DNA of 25,640 nt from CAZPAN01 sp964428485 (GTDB lineage: Bacteria > Actinomycetota > Coriobacteriia > Coriobacteriales > CADBOM01). The stretch lies in NCBI GenBank assembly GCA_964428485.1, contig CAYRYP010000012.1:1-25640 (forward strand). The letters run 5' to 3'. The notes below the pieces were generated by a model that saw only the letters and a list, made by a program, of their open reading frames with translations, did no database searches and was not told where the DNA came from. The position numbers and the translations under genes are program-made. Each line of letters starts with the position of its first letter. The stretch's first letter is position 1. This document shows positions 14,185-23,261 of this stretch, piece after piece.

Positions 14185-14898
14185 TCAATTCTGGCCATCC
14201 CCCTCCACAAACACCAGCGAGAAGTAGCCGCTCGGCTCGTCGAGTTCCGACATGTGTTGATAGACCTGCTCGCCCTCCATCCCACAGTTGACCACGAGGG
14301 AGGCGCGGTCGAGCATGCCTTTTTCCGAGAGACGATCCTTGAGCTCCATGATCGAGCGGGCCGACTTCATGAACACCTTGTTGGCATCGACCTCAAGACA
14401 GTCATCGATGTCGTGATGCGCCACGGGAACAACAAGCAGGCGCTGCCCACCCTGGCAGAGCGGCTTGCCAAGCCTGGCGGATGCCGCGCAGAACGAGGTT
14501 ACGCCGGGAACAACCTCGATGTCGTACCCGAGCGGCCTCAGCCTCTCGTCGACCCTAAAGTACGTGGAGTACACCGAAACGTCCCCGAGTGTCACGAAGG
14601 CCACGTCCTGACCAGCGTCGAGGCGCGCCGCGATGTCGCCAGCGATCTCGTCGTAAGCTGCAGCGAGCACCTTCTCGTCCTTGGTCATCGGGGTTGAGCA
14701 GGAGACGACCTCTTTGCCGTCTATGTACCCCGACACGATGTCGAGTGCCACCTGGCGCTCCGAGCCGGTGCTGGGCGCAAAGACAACATCGGCTGCTTCC
14801 AGGACTCGTATTGCCTTTACGGTCAGAAGCTCCGGATCGCCCGGTCCTGTGCTCACGGCGTAAAGTCTTCCGCGGTTGTTGGCCTCAGCGTTTCCCAT
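14185..14898 (-). CDS. cbiL: Cobalt-precorrin-2 C20-methyltransferase (CbiL)
   Basis: This enzyme transfers methyl from SAM to C20 of cobalt-factor/precorrin-2, the first committed corrin methylation. The 237-residue product shows the tetrapyrrole methylase fold: LYAVSTGPGDPELLTVKAI at residues 12-30 (the STGPGDPELLT SAM loop), VAFVTLGDVSVYSTYF around 100-115, and VVPGVTSFCAASARLGKPL near 130-150. ATG follows AGGGAG, which overlaps the cbiC stop two bases upstream. In many clusters cbiL is near the front, but here it comes tenth, after cbiC. The cobalt-early assignment follows from cbiD and cbiG in the same operon. Confidence 0.95.
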   Translation of the reverse strand: MGNAEANNRGRLYAVSTGPGDPELLTVKAIRVLEAADVVFAPSTGSERQVALDIVSGYIDGKEVVSCSTPMTKDEKVLAAAYDEIAGDIAARLDAGQDVAFVTLGDVSVYSTYFRVDERLRPLGYDIEVVPGVTSFCAASARLGKPLCQGGQRLLVVPVAHHDIDDCLEVDANKVFMKSARSIMELKDRLSEKGMLDRASLVVNCGMEGEQVYQHMSELDEPSGYFSLVFVEGDGQN

Positions 14899-14900
14899 CG

Positions 14901-15557
14901 TTACTCCCTCTCGTTGCCGGATGCCAGGTACAGCAGCGCGTTTACAATGGCGGCCGCGACGTTACTTCCGCCCTTGCGCCCGCGCGCCACGATGTAGGGC
15001 ACATCGAGCTTCATCACAAGCTCCTTGGACTCCACCACATTGACGAACCCCACGGGCACCCCCACGAGAAGCGCCGGGGGAACCTCCATCTCGCCATCGC
15101 GCATCATCTCGTAGATGCGGACAAGTGCGGTCGGGGCGTTGCCGATGGCGTAGATGAGCGGCTTTTTGAGAGCTGCCGCACGCTCCATCGACACCGCAGC
15201 CCTGGTAAGACCGCGATCCTTCGCCTCGGCGGCTACGTCCGGGTCGGAGATAAAGTTCAGAGCCTCTCCCCCGAACCTGCCCAACACTCGCTTGTTGATC
15301 CCCGATAGCGCCATCTTGGTGTCCGTGACCACCGACACACCCGACTTGAGCGCGTCGATGCCGAGGTTCACAGCCCCACTCGAAAAGCACAGGTTGTCGG
15401 CATAGTCGAAGTCCGCCGAGGTATGGATGACCCTCTTCACAACGGGCGCGTTCAGGGGGTCCAGCTCGCGGTCCCCAAGCTCATCTGTGATGATCTCGAA
15501 GCTGCGCCTCTCAATGTCCGCGGGCTTCACAAACTCGAGCCCCTCTAGGTCGTCCAT
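14901..15557 (-). CDS. cbiC: Cobalt-precorrin-8 methylmutase (CbiC)
   Basis: This enzyme moves the methyl group from C11 to C12, giving cobyrinate, without a cofactor. The 218-residue product matches family length. It contains RRSFEIITDE at 17-26, the catalytic-histidine segment VKRVIHTSADFDYADNL at 40-56, and TDTKMALSGINKR with the later GNAPTALV. GVPVGFVNVVESKE follows, and GRKGGSNVAAAIVNALLYLA closes it. A strong GAGGAGG lies five bases before the ATG. The gene overlaps the 3' end of cbiP by 13 bases, consistent with coupled translation. Confidence 0.96.
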   Translation of the reverse strand: MDDLEGLEFVKPADIERRSFEIITDELGDRELDPLNAPVVKRVIHTSADFDYADNLCFSSGAVNLGIDALKSGVSVVTDTKMALSGINKRVLGRFGGEALNFISDPDVAAEAKDRGLTRAAVSMERAAALKKPLIYAIGNAPTALVRIYEMMRDGEMEVPPALLVGVPVGFVNVVESKELVMKLDVPYIVARGRKGGSNVAAAIVNALLYLASGNERE

Positions 15558-17065
15558 ATTCCCTCCTCGAGGATCCTGTAGACAAGATCCATATCCATGT
15601 TGTTCCTGACCATGTCCGCGAGCTTGTCAAACTGCTCCTCGCGGTAAGTTGCCATGTCTATGCCGCTGGCTGCATCCTCGCCAAGCCCCTTCGCGGCCAG
15701 CAGGGACGACACCAACGCCCCCGAGCACGACGAGGTGTCAAAGAAGCCGTGCAGGTAGGTGCCGTAGACGTTGCCATCGTGGCAGCCATCCTCTCTGGCG
15801 GTGCCGTCGGTCTCCTCGAGGACAACGAACGGCTCCCCACCCTCCAAACTGGTACGACCCATGTGGATCTCGTAGCCCTCCAGTGTCGCGTCGGAGAGTC
15901 CACCGAGAGGTCCCGAGACCCCAGCGACCCTCCCCGACATCCTGGTCTGGCGCTTCTCAGGCTCAAACACGGTGCGCGTGGGGAGAAGCCCCATGCCCGC
16001 GATCGTGCCGCCGCCCTCAGCTCCCGTGGGATCGGAGATCTCCAGACCGAGCATCTGGTAGCCTCCGCAGATACCAACCACCGGAACCCCGGCGGACGCG
16101 AGCTTGAGAACAGCCGCCTCCAGCCCCGATTGCCTCATCCATTTGAGATCGGCGATCGTGGCCTTGGTACCCGGAACCACTATCAGGTCGGGCGATCCGA
16201 GCTCAGAGGCCCGACCCACGTAGCGCACACTCACGCCGGGCATCGCCGACAGCGATATAAAGTCGGTGAAATTAGAGATCTTGGGGAGTCTCATCACCGC
16301 GATGTCCACGGCCGCCGCGACATCGCGGTTGGTAAGGCGGCTCGACATGCTGTCCTCATCCTCGATGTCGAGATCCTCGAACGGCAACACCCCAGCCACC
16401 GGCACCCCAGTGAGCTCGACGAGCATGTCCAGCCCGGGTTCTAGGATCGACTTGTCTCCGCGGAATTTGTTGACCACGGTCCCCTTGACCATCGCCCTCT
16501 CGTCGTCATCGAGCAGCATCATGGTTCCCACGAGCTGGGCGAACACCCCGCCTCTATCGATGTCTCCCACGAGCAGTACAGGCGAGGCAGCGATCTTGGC
16601 CATGCCCATGTTCACGAAGCCGTCGTCGTCCTTGAGGTTGATCTCCGCCGGGCTACCCGCGCCCTCGATGACGATGACATCGAAGTCCGATGCCAGCGAC
16701 GAGAATGCCTGCTCAACATCTGGCACCAGCTGATGCTTATAGGCGTAGTAATCGCGGGCGGGCATGGTCTCGCGCGCCTGACCGTTAACTATCACCTGGG
16801 ATCCAGTGTCGGTGGTGGGCTTGAGCAGGATCGGGTTCATCCTCACATCCGGCTCGATACCGGCCGCCTGGGCCTGCACGACCTGCGCGCGTCCCATCTC
16901 AAACCCGTCATTGGTTATGAACGAGTTAAGGGCCATGTTCTGCCCCTTGAACGGCGCGACCCTCATTCCATCCTGAGCGAGTACCCTGCAGAGCCCCGCG
17001 ACGACCAGGCTTTTACCCACGCCCGACATCGTCCCCTGGACCATGATCGATCTCGCTTTGGTCAT
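15545..17065 (-). CDS. cbiP: Adenosylcobyric acid synthase (CbiP), glutamine-dependent
   Basis: CbiP amidates four carboxylates (b, d, e, g) of adenosylcobyrinate a,c-diamide, using ATP and glutamine. The product is 506 residues from ATG 17065, which has GGAGG seven bases upstream. A TTG at 17098 extends the frame without ribosome-site support. The dethiobiotin-synthetase-like half has the P-loop variant VQGTMSGVGKS (9-19) and the typical PFKGQNMALNS. VIEGAGSPAEINL and VGDIDRGGVFAQL are also present. The class I glutamine amidotransferase half has its nucleophile Cys333 in VVGICGGYQMLG and a C-terminal YLHGFFD with the catalytic His. Fifty bases separate it from cbiB. Confidence 0.97.
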   Translation of the reverse strand: MTKARSIMVQGTMSGVGKSLVVAGLCRVLAQDGMRVAPFKGQNMALNSFITNDGFEMGRAQVVQAQAAGIEPDVRMNPILLKPTTDTGSQVIVNGQARETMPARDYYAYKHQLVPDVEQAFSSLASDFDVIVIEGAGSPAEINLKDDDGFVNMGMAKIAASPVLLVGDIDRGGVFAQLVGTMMLLDDDERAMVKGTVVNKFRGDKSILEPGLDMLVELTGVPVAGVLPFEDLDIEDEDSMSSRLTNRDVAAAVDIAVMRLPKISNFTDFISLSAMPGVSVRYVGRASELGSPDLIVVPGTKATIADLKWMRQSGLEAAVLKLASAGVPVVGICGGYQMLGLEISDPTGAEGGGTIAGMGLLPTRTVFEPEKRQTRMSGRVAGVSGPLGGLSDATLEGYEIHMGRTSLEGGEPFVVLEETDGTAREDGCHDGNVYGTYLHGFFDTSSCSGALVSSLLAAKGLGEDAASGIDMATYREEQFDKLADMVRNNMDMDLVYRILEEGIWTT

Positions 17066-17115
17066 GCTGCAACCTCCATGATCTATACCGTTACCCAAAC
17101 CCTATCTCCACCGGC

Positions 17116-18102
17116 TCAGACTAGCCCCGCCAGCACCGCCAGCAGTGCGGAGATCGCGAGAGCGATCACCAGCGCCAGAACGGACGTGGCGTACATGAGC
17201 CTGTTGGCTCGCGCGATATCGGCCACCTCCACCTCGCGCACCGGATCTCCCATCGTGGGCTTGTCCACAAGCTTGCCAAAGTAGAGGTTCGGTCCTCCTA
17301 GCTCCACGCCCAGAGCACCCGCGCACGCAGACTCGGTGTGTGCGGAGTTGGGCGAGAGATGCTTGGCGTGGTCCCTCCTCCATATCCTCCATGCCCCGCG
17401 GGCGTCCATGCAACAGATCGCCGCAGCAGCACACATGAGCAGCGCACCAAGGCGTGCGGGGATGTAATTGACAACATCGTCGAGCTTCGCGGCGGCCGTC
17501 CCCAGATATCGGTACCTATCGTTTCTGTACCCGATCATCGAGTCCATCGTGTTAATGGACTTGTAGAGAACACCCAGCGGAGCACCCCCGATGCCCATGA
17601 AGATAAGCGGAGAGATCACGCCATCGGAGGTATTCTCTGCCACGGTCTCCACCGTAGCCTTCACGACCCCCTCGACCGAAAGGGCGTCGGTATCCCTGCC
17701 GACGATCATCCCGACCGCTCGGCGGGCACCATCCAGATCCCCCGCCACGAGCCGTTCGCGCACCTTGTTGCTCTCGACTCTGAGCGATCTGGCCGCCAGC
17801 ATCTGATAACAGATCACGCACTGGGCGATGAGCGCCAGCCACCAGGCCACTAGCGAGCAGAGCCAGATGATAAGGACGCACACCCCAGTGGAGATCGCAC
17901 AAACGAGCACCACCAACACCACGCCAGCAGCTCGCTCTCCGGTGGGAGTCGTCGGGAACACCGCACGCACCAGCCTTTCCACCAGCTCGATGAGCTTGCC
18001 GATGGCCCTTATAGGGTGCGGGAGCCAGTGAGGGTCCCCGAAGGCAAGATCGGCCAGGTAGCCCACTGCAAGCGCCACGATGTGCTGAATCGGCAGCGGC
18101 AT
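17116..18102 (-). CDS. cbiB: Adenosylcobinamide-phosphate synthase (CbiB), membrane protein
   Basis: CbiB attaches aminopropanol phosphate (or ethanolamine phosphate) to adenosylcobyric acid at the membrane. The 328-residue product has an N-terminal GYLADLAFGDPHWLPHPIRAIG motif region and long hydrophobic segments at about 60-95 and at the extreme C-terminus (LALVIALAISALLAVLAGLV). It also contains KATVETVAENTSDGVISPL and TMDSMIGYRNDRY, both diagnostic. It follows cbiA by six bases. CobD (threonine-phosphate decarboxylase), which normally makes its substrate, is not in the window. That makes the kinase gene at the end of this operon more interesting. Confidence 0.96.
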   Translation of the reverse strand: MPLPIQHIVALAVGYLADLAFGDPHWLPHPIRAIGKLIELVERLVRAVFPTTPTGERAAGVVLVVLVCAISTGVCVLIIWLCSLVAWWLALIAQCVICYQMLAARSLRVESNKVRERLVAGDLDGARRAVGMIVGRDTDALSVEGVVKATVETVAENTSDGVISPLIFMGIGGAPLGVLYKSINTMDSMIGYRNDRYRYLGTAAAKLDDVVNYIPARLGALLMCAAAAICCMDARGAWRIWRRDHAKHLSPNSAHTESACAGALGVELGGPNLYFGKLVDKPTMGDPVREVEVADIARANRLMYATSVLALVIALAISALLAVLAGLV

Positions 18103-18108
18103 CCGCGC

Positions 18109-19482
18109 TCACCGCGTTCCTTCCCAGCGAGCACACGCCTTGACAAACCTTCGCGCAGCAGTGGGGGCACCGGGTAGGTAGAGGTGTGGGTAGCCGGCAT
18201 AGAGACTCGGTCCTGCAATCACGCAGTCCCATTCCCTGGTGGACTGGGGCTTGCGGGCGTGAAACGCCGAACCGGAGTTGTCGCTATCCCAGTAGTGGAA
18301 CTCGTGCGCGCGCAGCACATCGCCCGCACTAGCAAGCATGTTGTCCTCGCTGCAGGTCATGTCGATGTAGCCAAACCTGCCGAGCCTGCCGGTCCTGAAG
18401 GACAGCCCCTCCACCGCGCCCACCATCCGATGTTCCACCCCATCGGAGTCCTGCATCCTCTCGTGTAGATACATGAACCCTCCGCATTCGGCGATGGTGG
18501 GCATTCCCGAAGAGATTGCAGAAGCGATAGACGAGAGCATGGCTGTGTTGGACTCCAACTCCCCCGCATAAAGCTCCGGGTAGCCGCCTCCGATGTAGAG
18601 GCCACTCGCCCCCTCGGGTAGACAGTGATCGTGTATCGGGGAGAAAAACGCCAGCTCGGCACCCAACTCCTCGAGCAGATGCAGCGAGTCGGCGTAGTAG
18701 AAGCTGAACGCCTCGTCTCTGGCCACAGCTATCCTGGGGCCGGGCAGGGCACACACCCTCTCGACATCAGGGAAGTCGTCCTCGATCGCGGGCGCGCCAT
18801 CAGCCAGGACGAGAAGTGCGTCGAGGTCGACGGATCGCTCCACCTGATCGGCGATGCGGTCCAGACGCTCCTGGAGATCAGAGATCTCGTCGGCTGTCAC
18901 TAGGCCGAGATGCCTGCTCTCCAGCAACACCGACTCCATCTTGGGGAGGTACCCGAAGACGCGCACGCCGCACTCCCCCTCCACGACCTCTGCCAGCCTT
19001 GGGTAGAGCATGGGCGACACCCGATTTATGATGACACCCGCTATATTGCTGTTCTTCTCGAGGGAGAGAAACCCTTTCACCTCGGCAGCTATAGAGCGGG
19101 CCTTTCCTCTGGCGTCTACCACGAGCACCACGGGGGTGTCGGTGGCAACCGACAGAGCCCATGCCGAGGCATCGCTGCCCACGGAGATCCCGTCGTAGAA
19201 CCCCATCGCCCCCTCGATTACGGTGACGTCGAAATCTCCGGAACCCTCGCAGACGAGGTGCGCGGCCAGGGCGTCACCGCCCATGAAGAGATCGAGGTTT
19301 CGCGACGGCACCCCGATGACGCGCGTGTGAAACATCGGGTCGATATAGTCCGGGCCGCTCTTGAACGCGCGGACACGCTTGCCACGCCGCGAGAGAGCCC
19401 GCATTATTCCGCAGGAGACGGTGGTCTTGCCGACGTTGCTCGACGTCGCCGATATCATCACCCTCGGCGCCGCGCAGCTCAT
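18109..19482 (-). CDS. cbiA: Cobyrinate a,c-diamide synthase (CbiA)
   Basis: CbiA amidates the a and c carboxylates of cobyrinate using ATP and glutamine. The 457-residue product has the P-loop variant ISATSSNVGKTTVS (10-23), FKSGPDYIDPMFH, and VIEGAMGFYDG with a nearby VLVVDA. The glutaminase half shows IGGGYPELYAGELESN (297-312) and nucleophile Cys333 in AECGGFMYLHE. The C-terminal active-site His lies in YAGYPHLYLPG, a variant of the usual ASYTHLHF. Its ATG overlaps the preceding cbiET stop by four bases (ATGA). Length and motif order are ordinary for the family. Confidence 0.97.
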   Translation of the reverse strand: MSCAAPRVMISATSSNVGKTTVSCGIMRALSRRGKRVRAFKSGPDYIDPMFHTRVIGVPSRNLDLFMGGDALAAHLVCEGSGDFDVTVIEGAMGFYDGISVGSDASAWALSVATDTPVVLVVDARGKARSIAAEVKGFLSLEKNSNIAGVIINRVSPMLYPRLAEVVEGECGVRVFGYLPKMESVLLESRHLGLVTADEISDLQERLDRIADQVERSVDLDALLVLADGAPAIEDDFPDVERVCALPGPRIAVARDEAFSFYYADSLHLLEELGAELAFFSPIHDHCLPEGASGLYIGGGYPELYAGELESNTAMLSSIASAISSGMPTIAECGGFMYLHERMQDSDGVEHRMVGAVEGLSFRTGRLGRFGYIDMTCSEDNMLASAGDVLRAHEFHYWDSDNSGSAFHARKPQSTREWDCVIAGPSLYAGYPHLYLPGAPTAARRFVKACARWEGTR

Positions 19483-20726
19483 CTCATCTCACCATCCCCG
19501 CCAAACGACACTATATATATAGGGTTCTCACCCCTCATCATGTGGTAGGGTCCCACCTTGGTCGAGCGCGACACACTCACATGCACAACATCCGGATCCA
19601 CGCCGATGTCTTTGGTGCACAACATGATCTCGGAGAGAGTCTCAAGGGTGATGGCATTAACAACCACGCGAGCAGACGGGTTGGACGAGAGCGCCGCATC
19701 CACGATAGCGGCCATGTTACCGCCGCTCCCGCCGATGAAGACAACGTCGGGAACAGGCAGCCCCTCCAACACTCCGGGAGCTTCCCCCTCTACAACCCTC
19801 ACGTTTCGAAGACCAAACCTCTCGATGTTCGCGCGTAGCACCTCCAGCGCCCCGGCGTTGCGCTCGATGGCATAGACCTCCCCTTTGCATGCGGCAAGGG
19901 CGCACTCCACCGTGACCGAGCCCGTGCCGGCGCCCACGTCCCAGACGACGCTGTCCTGGCGAAGGTGCATTTTGGAGATGGAAAGCTCGCGCACCTCCTC
20001 CTTGGTCATCGGGGCGTCCCCGCGCTCGAACATAGAGTCCGAGAGCCCAACGTTGGCGTAGGGCCGCTGCAGAGGCGAGGGGTTCTCCACGATCATTACC
20101 GACAGGTCCGCGAACTCCATCTCGGCAAGCTCCGCCGCGCTTCCGCTGACGATGCGCTCATCGGGATAGGACAGTCGCTCGCCCGTGTGCACCACGACAT
20201 CGCCCAGACCATGCTCGGCGAGCCGCCTGCAGACGTCGTGGACACGGGTGTCTCCGCCTGTGATTAGAAACGTTCTCCTGCTGGTGGCGACGGCTCCAAC
20301 GACGTTGTCGTCCCTGCCATGAACGGAGACCACCTCGATGTCGCTGTAGGGGATCTGCACACGGGACGAGAAGAAACTCATAGACGATATACCCGGAATC
20401 GTCACGACCTCCATGCCCTCGAGCCTGCCTGTGAGAAGCACAGACCCGCTGAAGAAGCCGAGATCCCCGGAGAACACGACGCAGGCGACCTCGGCGTCCG
20501 AACCGCGCAGCACCTTCTCGATATCCGATGCCCTCACCGCATCTACCAGGGTCTTCGAAGAGGGGTCGACAGACGGGATATCAGCGAGCGAATCGAGTAG
20601 TCTGCGGGCGCCCACAACAAGGGCGCTCTCCTCAAGGGCCCTCACAGCCCCCACCGTGAGGAGATCGGGATCACCCATCCCCATTCCCACGAGGTAGACC
20701 TTCATGCTAGGCACCGTACCTTCCAC
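19479..20726 (-). CDS. cbiET: Bifunctional cobalt-precorrin-7 C5/C15-methyltransferase and C12-decarboxylase (CbiE-CbiT fusion)
   Basis: The two activities methylate C5 and C15 and remove the C12 acetate carboxyl. Residues about 8-205 are a CbiE tetrapyrrole methylase (YLVGMGMGDPDLLTVGA, VFSGDLGFFSGS, IPGISSMSFFSSRV). Residues about 215-415 are a CbiT Rossmann methyltransferase (VVWDVGAGTGSVTVECA, VFIGGSGGNM, VVNAITLETLSE). Such fusions, also called CobL, are widespread. The GTG at 20726 has AAGGA eight bases upstream and overlaps cbiJ by 20 bases. An ATG at 20705, one base after the cbiJ stop, begins exactly where the family usually starts (MKVYLVG) and may be the true start. Confidence 0.95.
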   Translation of the reverse strand: MEGTVPSMKVYLVGMGMGDPDLLTVGAVRALEESALVVGARRLLDSLADIPSVDPSSKTLVDAVRASDIEKVLRGSDAEVACVVFSGDLGFFSGSVLLTGRLEGMEVVTIPGISSMSFFSSRVQIPYSDIEVVSVHGRDDNVVGAVATSRRTFLITGGDTRVHDVCRRLAEHGLGDVVVHTGERLSYPDERIVSGSAAELAEMEFADLSVMIVENPSPLQRPYANVGLSDSMFERGDAPMTKEEVRELSISKMHLRQDSVVWDVGAGTGSVTVECALAACKGEVYAIERNAGALEVLRANIERFGLRNVRVVEGEAPGVLEGLPVPDVVFIGGSGGNMAAIVDAALSSNPSARVVVNAITLETLSEIMLCTKDIGVDPDVVHVSVSRSTKVGPYHMMRGENPIYIVSFGGDGEMR

Positions 20727-21465
20727 TCAGCTCATCCTTGGCTTGCTCCAAAGCAAGGCCTTTCTCATCAAGAGGGCGATGTATGACAACAAGCTCGCAC
20801 CCACATGAGAGGGCCGCATCGACCTTCTCCGAAAAACCGCCGGTCCTGCCGGAGGCCTTGGTGACCACAACGGCAATCGACAGCTCGTGAATGAGGGCTG
20901 TATTCAGCTCCTCGGAAAACGGACCCTGCATCGCGATGATATGGCTCACCGGTATCCCCAGCGCAAGCGCCGAGGAGACCGAATCGACAACGGGCAGCAC
21001 CCTCGCGTAGACACGGTCAGCAGCATCCGGGATGGTGCCCATGAAGATCCCAAGATCCTTCGACCCGGTGGTAAGTAGGATGTTTCCGGGAAGTTCCGCG
21101 CATATCCGCGCGGCCTCGGCAGCATCTGCCGCCCCCCTCCACGGACCCTCCGGCTCCGAATCCCGCACAACCCTGATAACGGGTAGCGAGGCCACTTCTG
21201 CCGCCCTGCGAATGTTGTCGGTCACGATGTCGGCGTATGGGTGCGTGGCGTCTATCACACAGTCGAACCCGCCCTCGGCCATGACACACGACATCTGATC
21301 GGCTGCTAACCTGTCCACGCGCGACTCGAGGTTTGGGCCGGACTCCACCAGCGAGCCACCGTAGTCGGTCGCGGAATACGCGACCACGTGGTTACCGGGT
21401 CTGCCGGCGATCCACTCCGCGATCTCGCGGCCTTCGGTGGTGCCACCGAAAACCAACGCTCTCAT
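20707..21465 (-). CDS. cbiJ: Cobalt-precorrin-6A reductase (CbiJ)
   Basis: CbiJ is an NAD(P)H-dependent reductase that saturates the C18-C19 double bond of the contracted macrocycle. The 252-residue product begins ALVFGGTTEGREIAEW (Rossmann GGTTEGR loop). It continues with DCVIDATHPYADIVTDNI, LLTTGSKDLGIF and HIIAMQGPFSEELN, then VVVTKASGRTGGFSEKVDAA, the full set of CbiJ/CobK signatures. The ATG overlaps the stop of the upstream cbiG-cbiH fusion by four bases (ATGA), with AGAGGGG eight bases before it. Length is typical. Confidence 0.96.
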   Translation of the reverse strand: MRALVFGGTTEGREIAEWIAGRPGNHVVAYSATDYGGSLVESGPNLESRVDRLAADQMSCVMAEGGFDCVIDATHPYADIVTDNIRRAAEVASLPVIRVVRDSEPEGPWRGAADAAEAARICAELPGNILLTTGSKDLGIFMGTIPDAADRVYARVLPVVDSVSSALALGIPVSHIIAMQGPFSEELNTALIHELSIAVVVTKASGRTGGFSEKVDAALSCGCELVVIHRPLDEKGLALEQAKDELSGRYGA

Positions 21466-23258
21466 TGGTCGCCCCTCTGCAGGTAGCCGCGCGGTGTAAC
21501 CATGCGACCATCGAGCTTAACCGTCTGCTCGTTGCCCACAAAGACCGTGGTGAACATGTCCACCTTGGTGTCGGCAAGCTCGCCGAGCGTCGTGAGCTCG
21601 AACACCTCGCCCTCACGGCCGATGTTGCGCACGAAGCCACAGACGGTCTCGGGCGACTTAGCCCGCAGCAGTATCTCGCAGGCACGCGCTAGATAGTCGG
21701 ATCTCTTCCTCGACGACGGGTTGTAGAGACACACGACGAGATCAGAGCTCGCCGCAGCCTCCAACCTCGCCTCAATCTTCTCCCACGGGGTTAGGAGGTC
21801 AGAGAGCGAGATCACCGCAAAGTCGTGCGTGAGCGGGGCTCCCAAAACCGACGCCCCGCCGTTTGCGGCGGAGACCCCGGGCACCACGTCCACGGGAACA
21901 TCGGCCCTCATGTCGTGGGCCAGCTCGAGTATCAGCGAGGCCATGCCGTAGATGCCCGGGTCGCCCGAGCAAACCATGCACACGTCGTCTCCGCCCATCG
22001 CCCGCTCGAGTGCCATGCGGCAGCGGTCTACCTCGCGGCACATCCCGGTAGACACGAGCTCCTTGTCGGGAAACATCTCGGCGACGAGATCGACGTAGAC
22101 CGTATATCCCACTATCGCATCGCACGACGCGAGGGTACGCATGGCGCGAAGCGTCATGCCCTCACCCGCGCCGGGACCTAGGCCAACGACATGCAGGGCG
22201 CCCCTGCTGGAACCGGAGCCCCCGAACGAGGGTCTCCAATCGCGTCGAGCGATCGCCACAGTTACACCGTCTTCGGCGCTCTTCCCAGAGATGAGGAAGG
22301 CGCCCGCTGCACATGCGGCACGCTCGCACACATTGTCCACACCAACCGTCTCCTCCACGAAGCCGGAGGACTCGAAGTCGCCCTCCACAGCAGAGAGCTC
22401 GGAGGCGGAATAGGTGATCAGCGGCACGCCGAGCGATTCGGCAAGCACCGTCAGAGCTGGTTCGCTGGCCTTGACGTCGATGGTGGCAACGGCCTCCACC
22501 GCCATGGGTGAGATGCCAGCAACGGAAAGGACGTCTTCCACCCTGGACTTCACCAAATCGACGTCGATCCCCCTGCGACACCCGACCCCGACAGTGACCG
22601 TTGCCGGCACCAGCCTCAGGGTCGTCTCGAACGGCCCGCTGCCCTCGGAGATACCCACACTAATCCCCACAGGGAGCGTCTCGTCCTCCACTACGCCCCT
22701 AGGGAGCTCGCCGTCGTAACCCGTGTCGCACGTGAAGCCGACATTGTCTCCATCCAGAAGCATCGAGGAGACCTTCATCGCCGCGTCCCTGTCGCATATC
22801 CGCATCCCCTGCGAGACCGCCCACTCGTCCACGGCGAAGATCCCGTTGACGTCCGTTGCGGTGGAGATACAGGCGTTTCCGCCGGTTATTGCGGCGATTC
22901 TGCGTGAGAGAGAGTTCGCACCGCCCACGTGTCCGGAAAGAAGCGGAATCACGTTAGCTCCCCTCTCGTCCACGCACACCACGGCCGGGTCGCTCATCTT
23001 GTCGGCCACAAACGGGGCTATCGCTCGCACCGCTATGCCGGTGGCGCCCACAAAGACGATCGCGGAGGCCACCTCAAACGCCGCGCGTGTCCAATTCCCC
23101 AGATCCTCGATGGATTTCACGCCATTATCTGGAGATGCCAGGCGCTGCGGTGCCGAGACATTCGTCTGCGCCTCGGGGGCCAGAGAGGCCGCTATGCGAC
23201 ACGCGAGCCCGATCCCCGCCCTGGTGAACGCCACGAGCTCGACCTTGTTGTCTGCCAT
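21462..23258 (-). CDS. CbiG-CbiH fusion: cobalt-precorrin-5A hydrolase and precorrin-3B C17-methyltransferase
   Basis: The 598-residue product joins two successive-pathway enzymes. Residues about 1-340 are CbiG, which opens the ring-A lactone and releases acetaldehyde. They contain VFVGATGIAVRAIAPFV, LSGHVGGANSLSRRIA, ISTATDVNGIFAVDEWA and GVGCRRGID. Residues about 352-598 are CbiH, which methylates C17 and contracts the ring. They contain LHVVGLGPGAGEGMTLRA, VCSGDPGIYGMA, VVPGVSAANGGASVLGAPL, LYNPSSRKRSDYL and TTVFVGNEQT. A linker of about 12 residues (SGSSRGA) separates them. The ATG has GGAGGAG upstream and lies three bases after the cbiF stop. The fusion links ring contraction directly to extrusion of the two-carbon fragment, although CbiF acts between them in the standard scheme. 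Confidence 0.95.
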   Translation of the reverse strand: MADNKVELVAFTRAGIGLACRIAASLAPEAQTNVSAPQRLASPDNGVKSIEDLGNWTRAAFEVASAIVFVGATGIAVRAIAPFVADKMSDPAVVCVDERGANVIPLLSGHVGGANSLSRRIAAITGGNACISTATDVNGIFAVDEWAVSQGMRICDRDAAMKVSSMLLDGDNVGFTCDTGYDGELPRGVVEDETLPVGISVGISEGSGPFETTLRLVPATVTVGVGCRRGIDVDLVKSRVEDVLSVAGISPMAVEAVATIDVKASEPALTVLAESLGVPLITYSASELSAVEGDFESSGFVEETVGVDNVCERAACAAGAFLISGKSAEDGVTVAIARRDWRPSFGGSGSSRGALHVVGLGPGAGEGMTLRAMRTLASCDAIVGYTVYVDLVAEMFPDKELVSTGMCREVDRCRMALERAMGGDDVCMVCSGDPGIYGMASLILELAHDMRADVPVDVVPGVSAANGGASVLGAPLTHDFAVISLSDLLTPWEKIEARLEAAASSDLVVCLYNPSSRKRSDYLARACEILLRAKSPETVCGFVRNIGREGEVFELTTLGELADTKVDMFTTVFVGNEQTVKLDGRMVTPRGYLQRGDQ

Positions 23259-23261
23259 CGA

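Noticed and set aside
14138..14188. TTG start at 14188 for the cobalamin-operon kinase, overlapping the cbiL stop.
   Set aside because: It is possible but less likely. It adds 17 Gly/Ser-rich residues that look non-family, while ATG 14137 begins where the kinase fold should start. Neither ribosome site is decisive.
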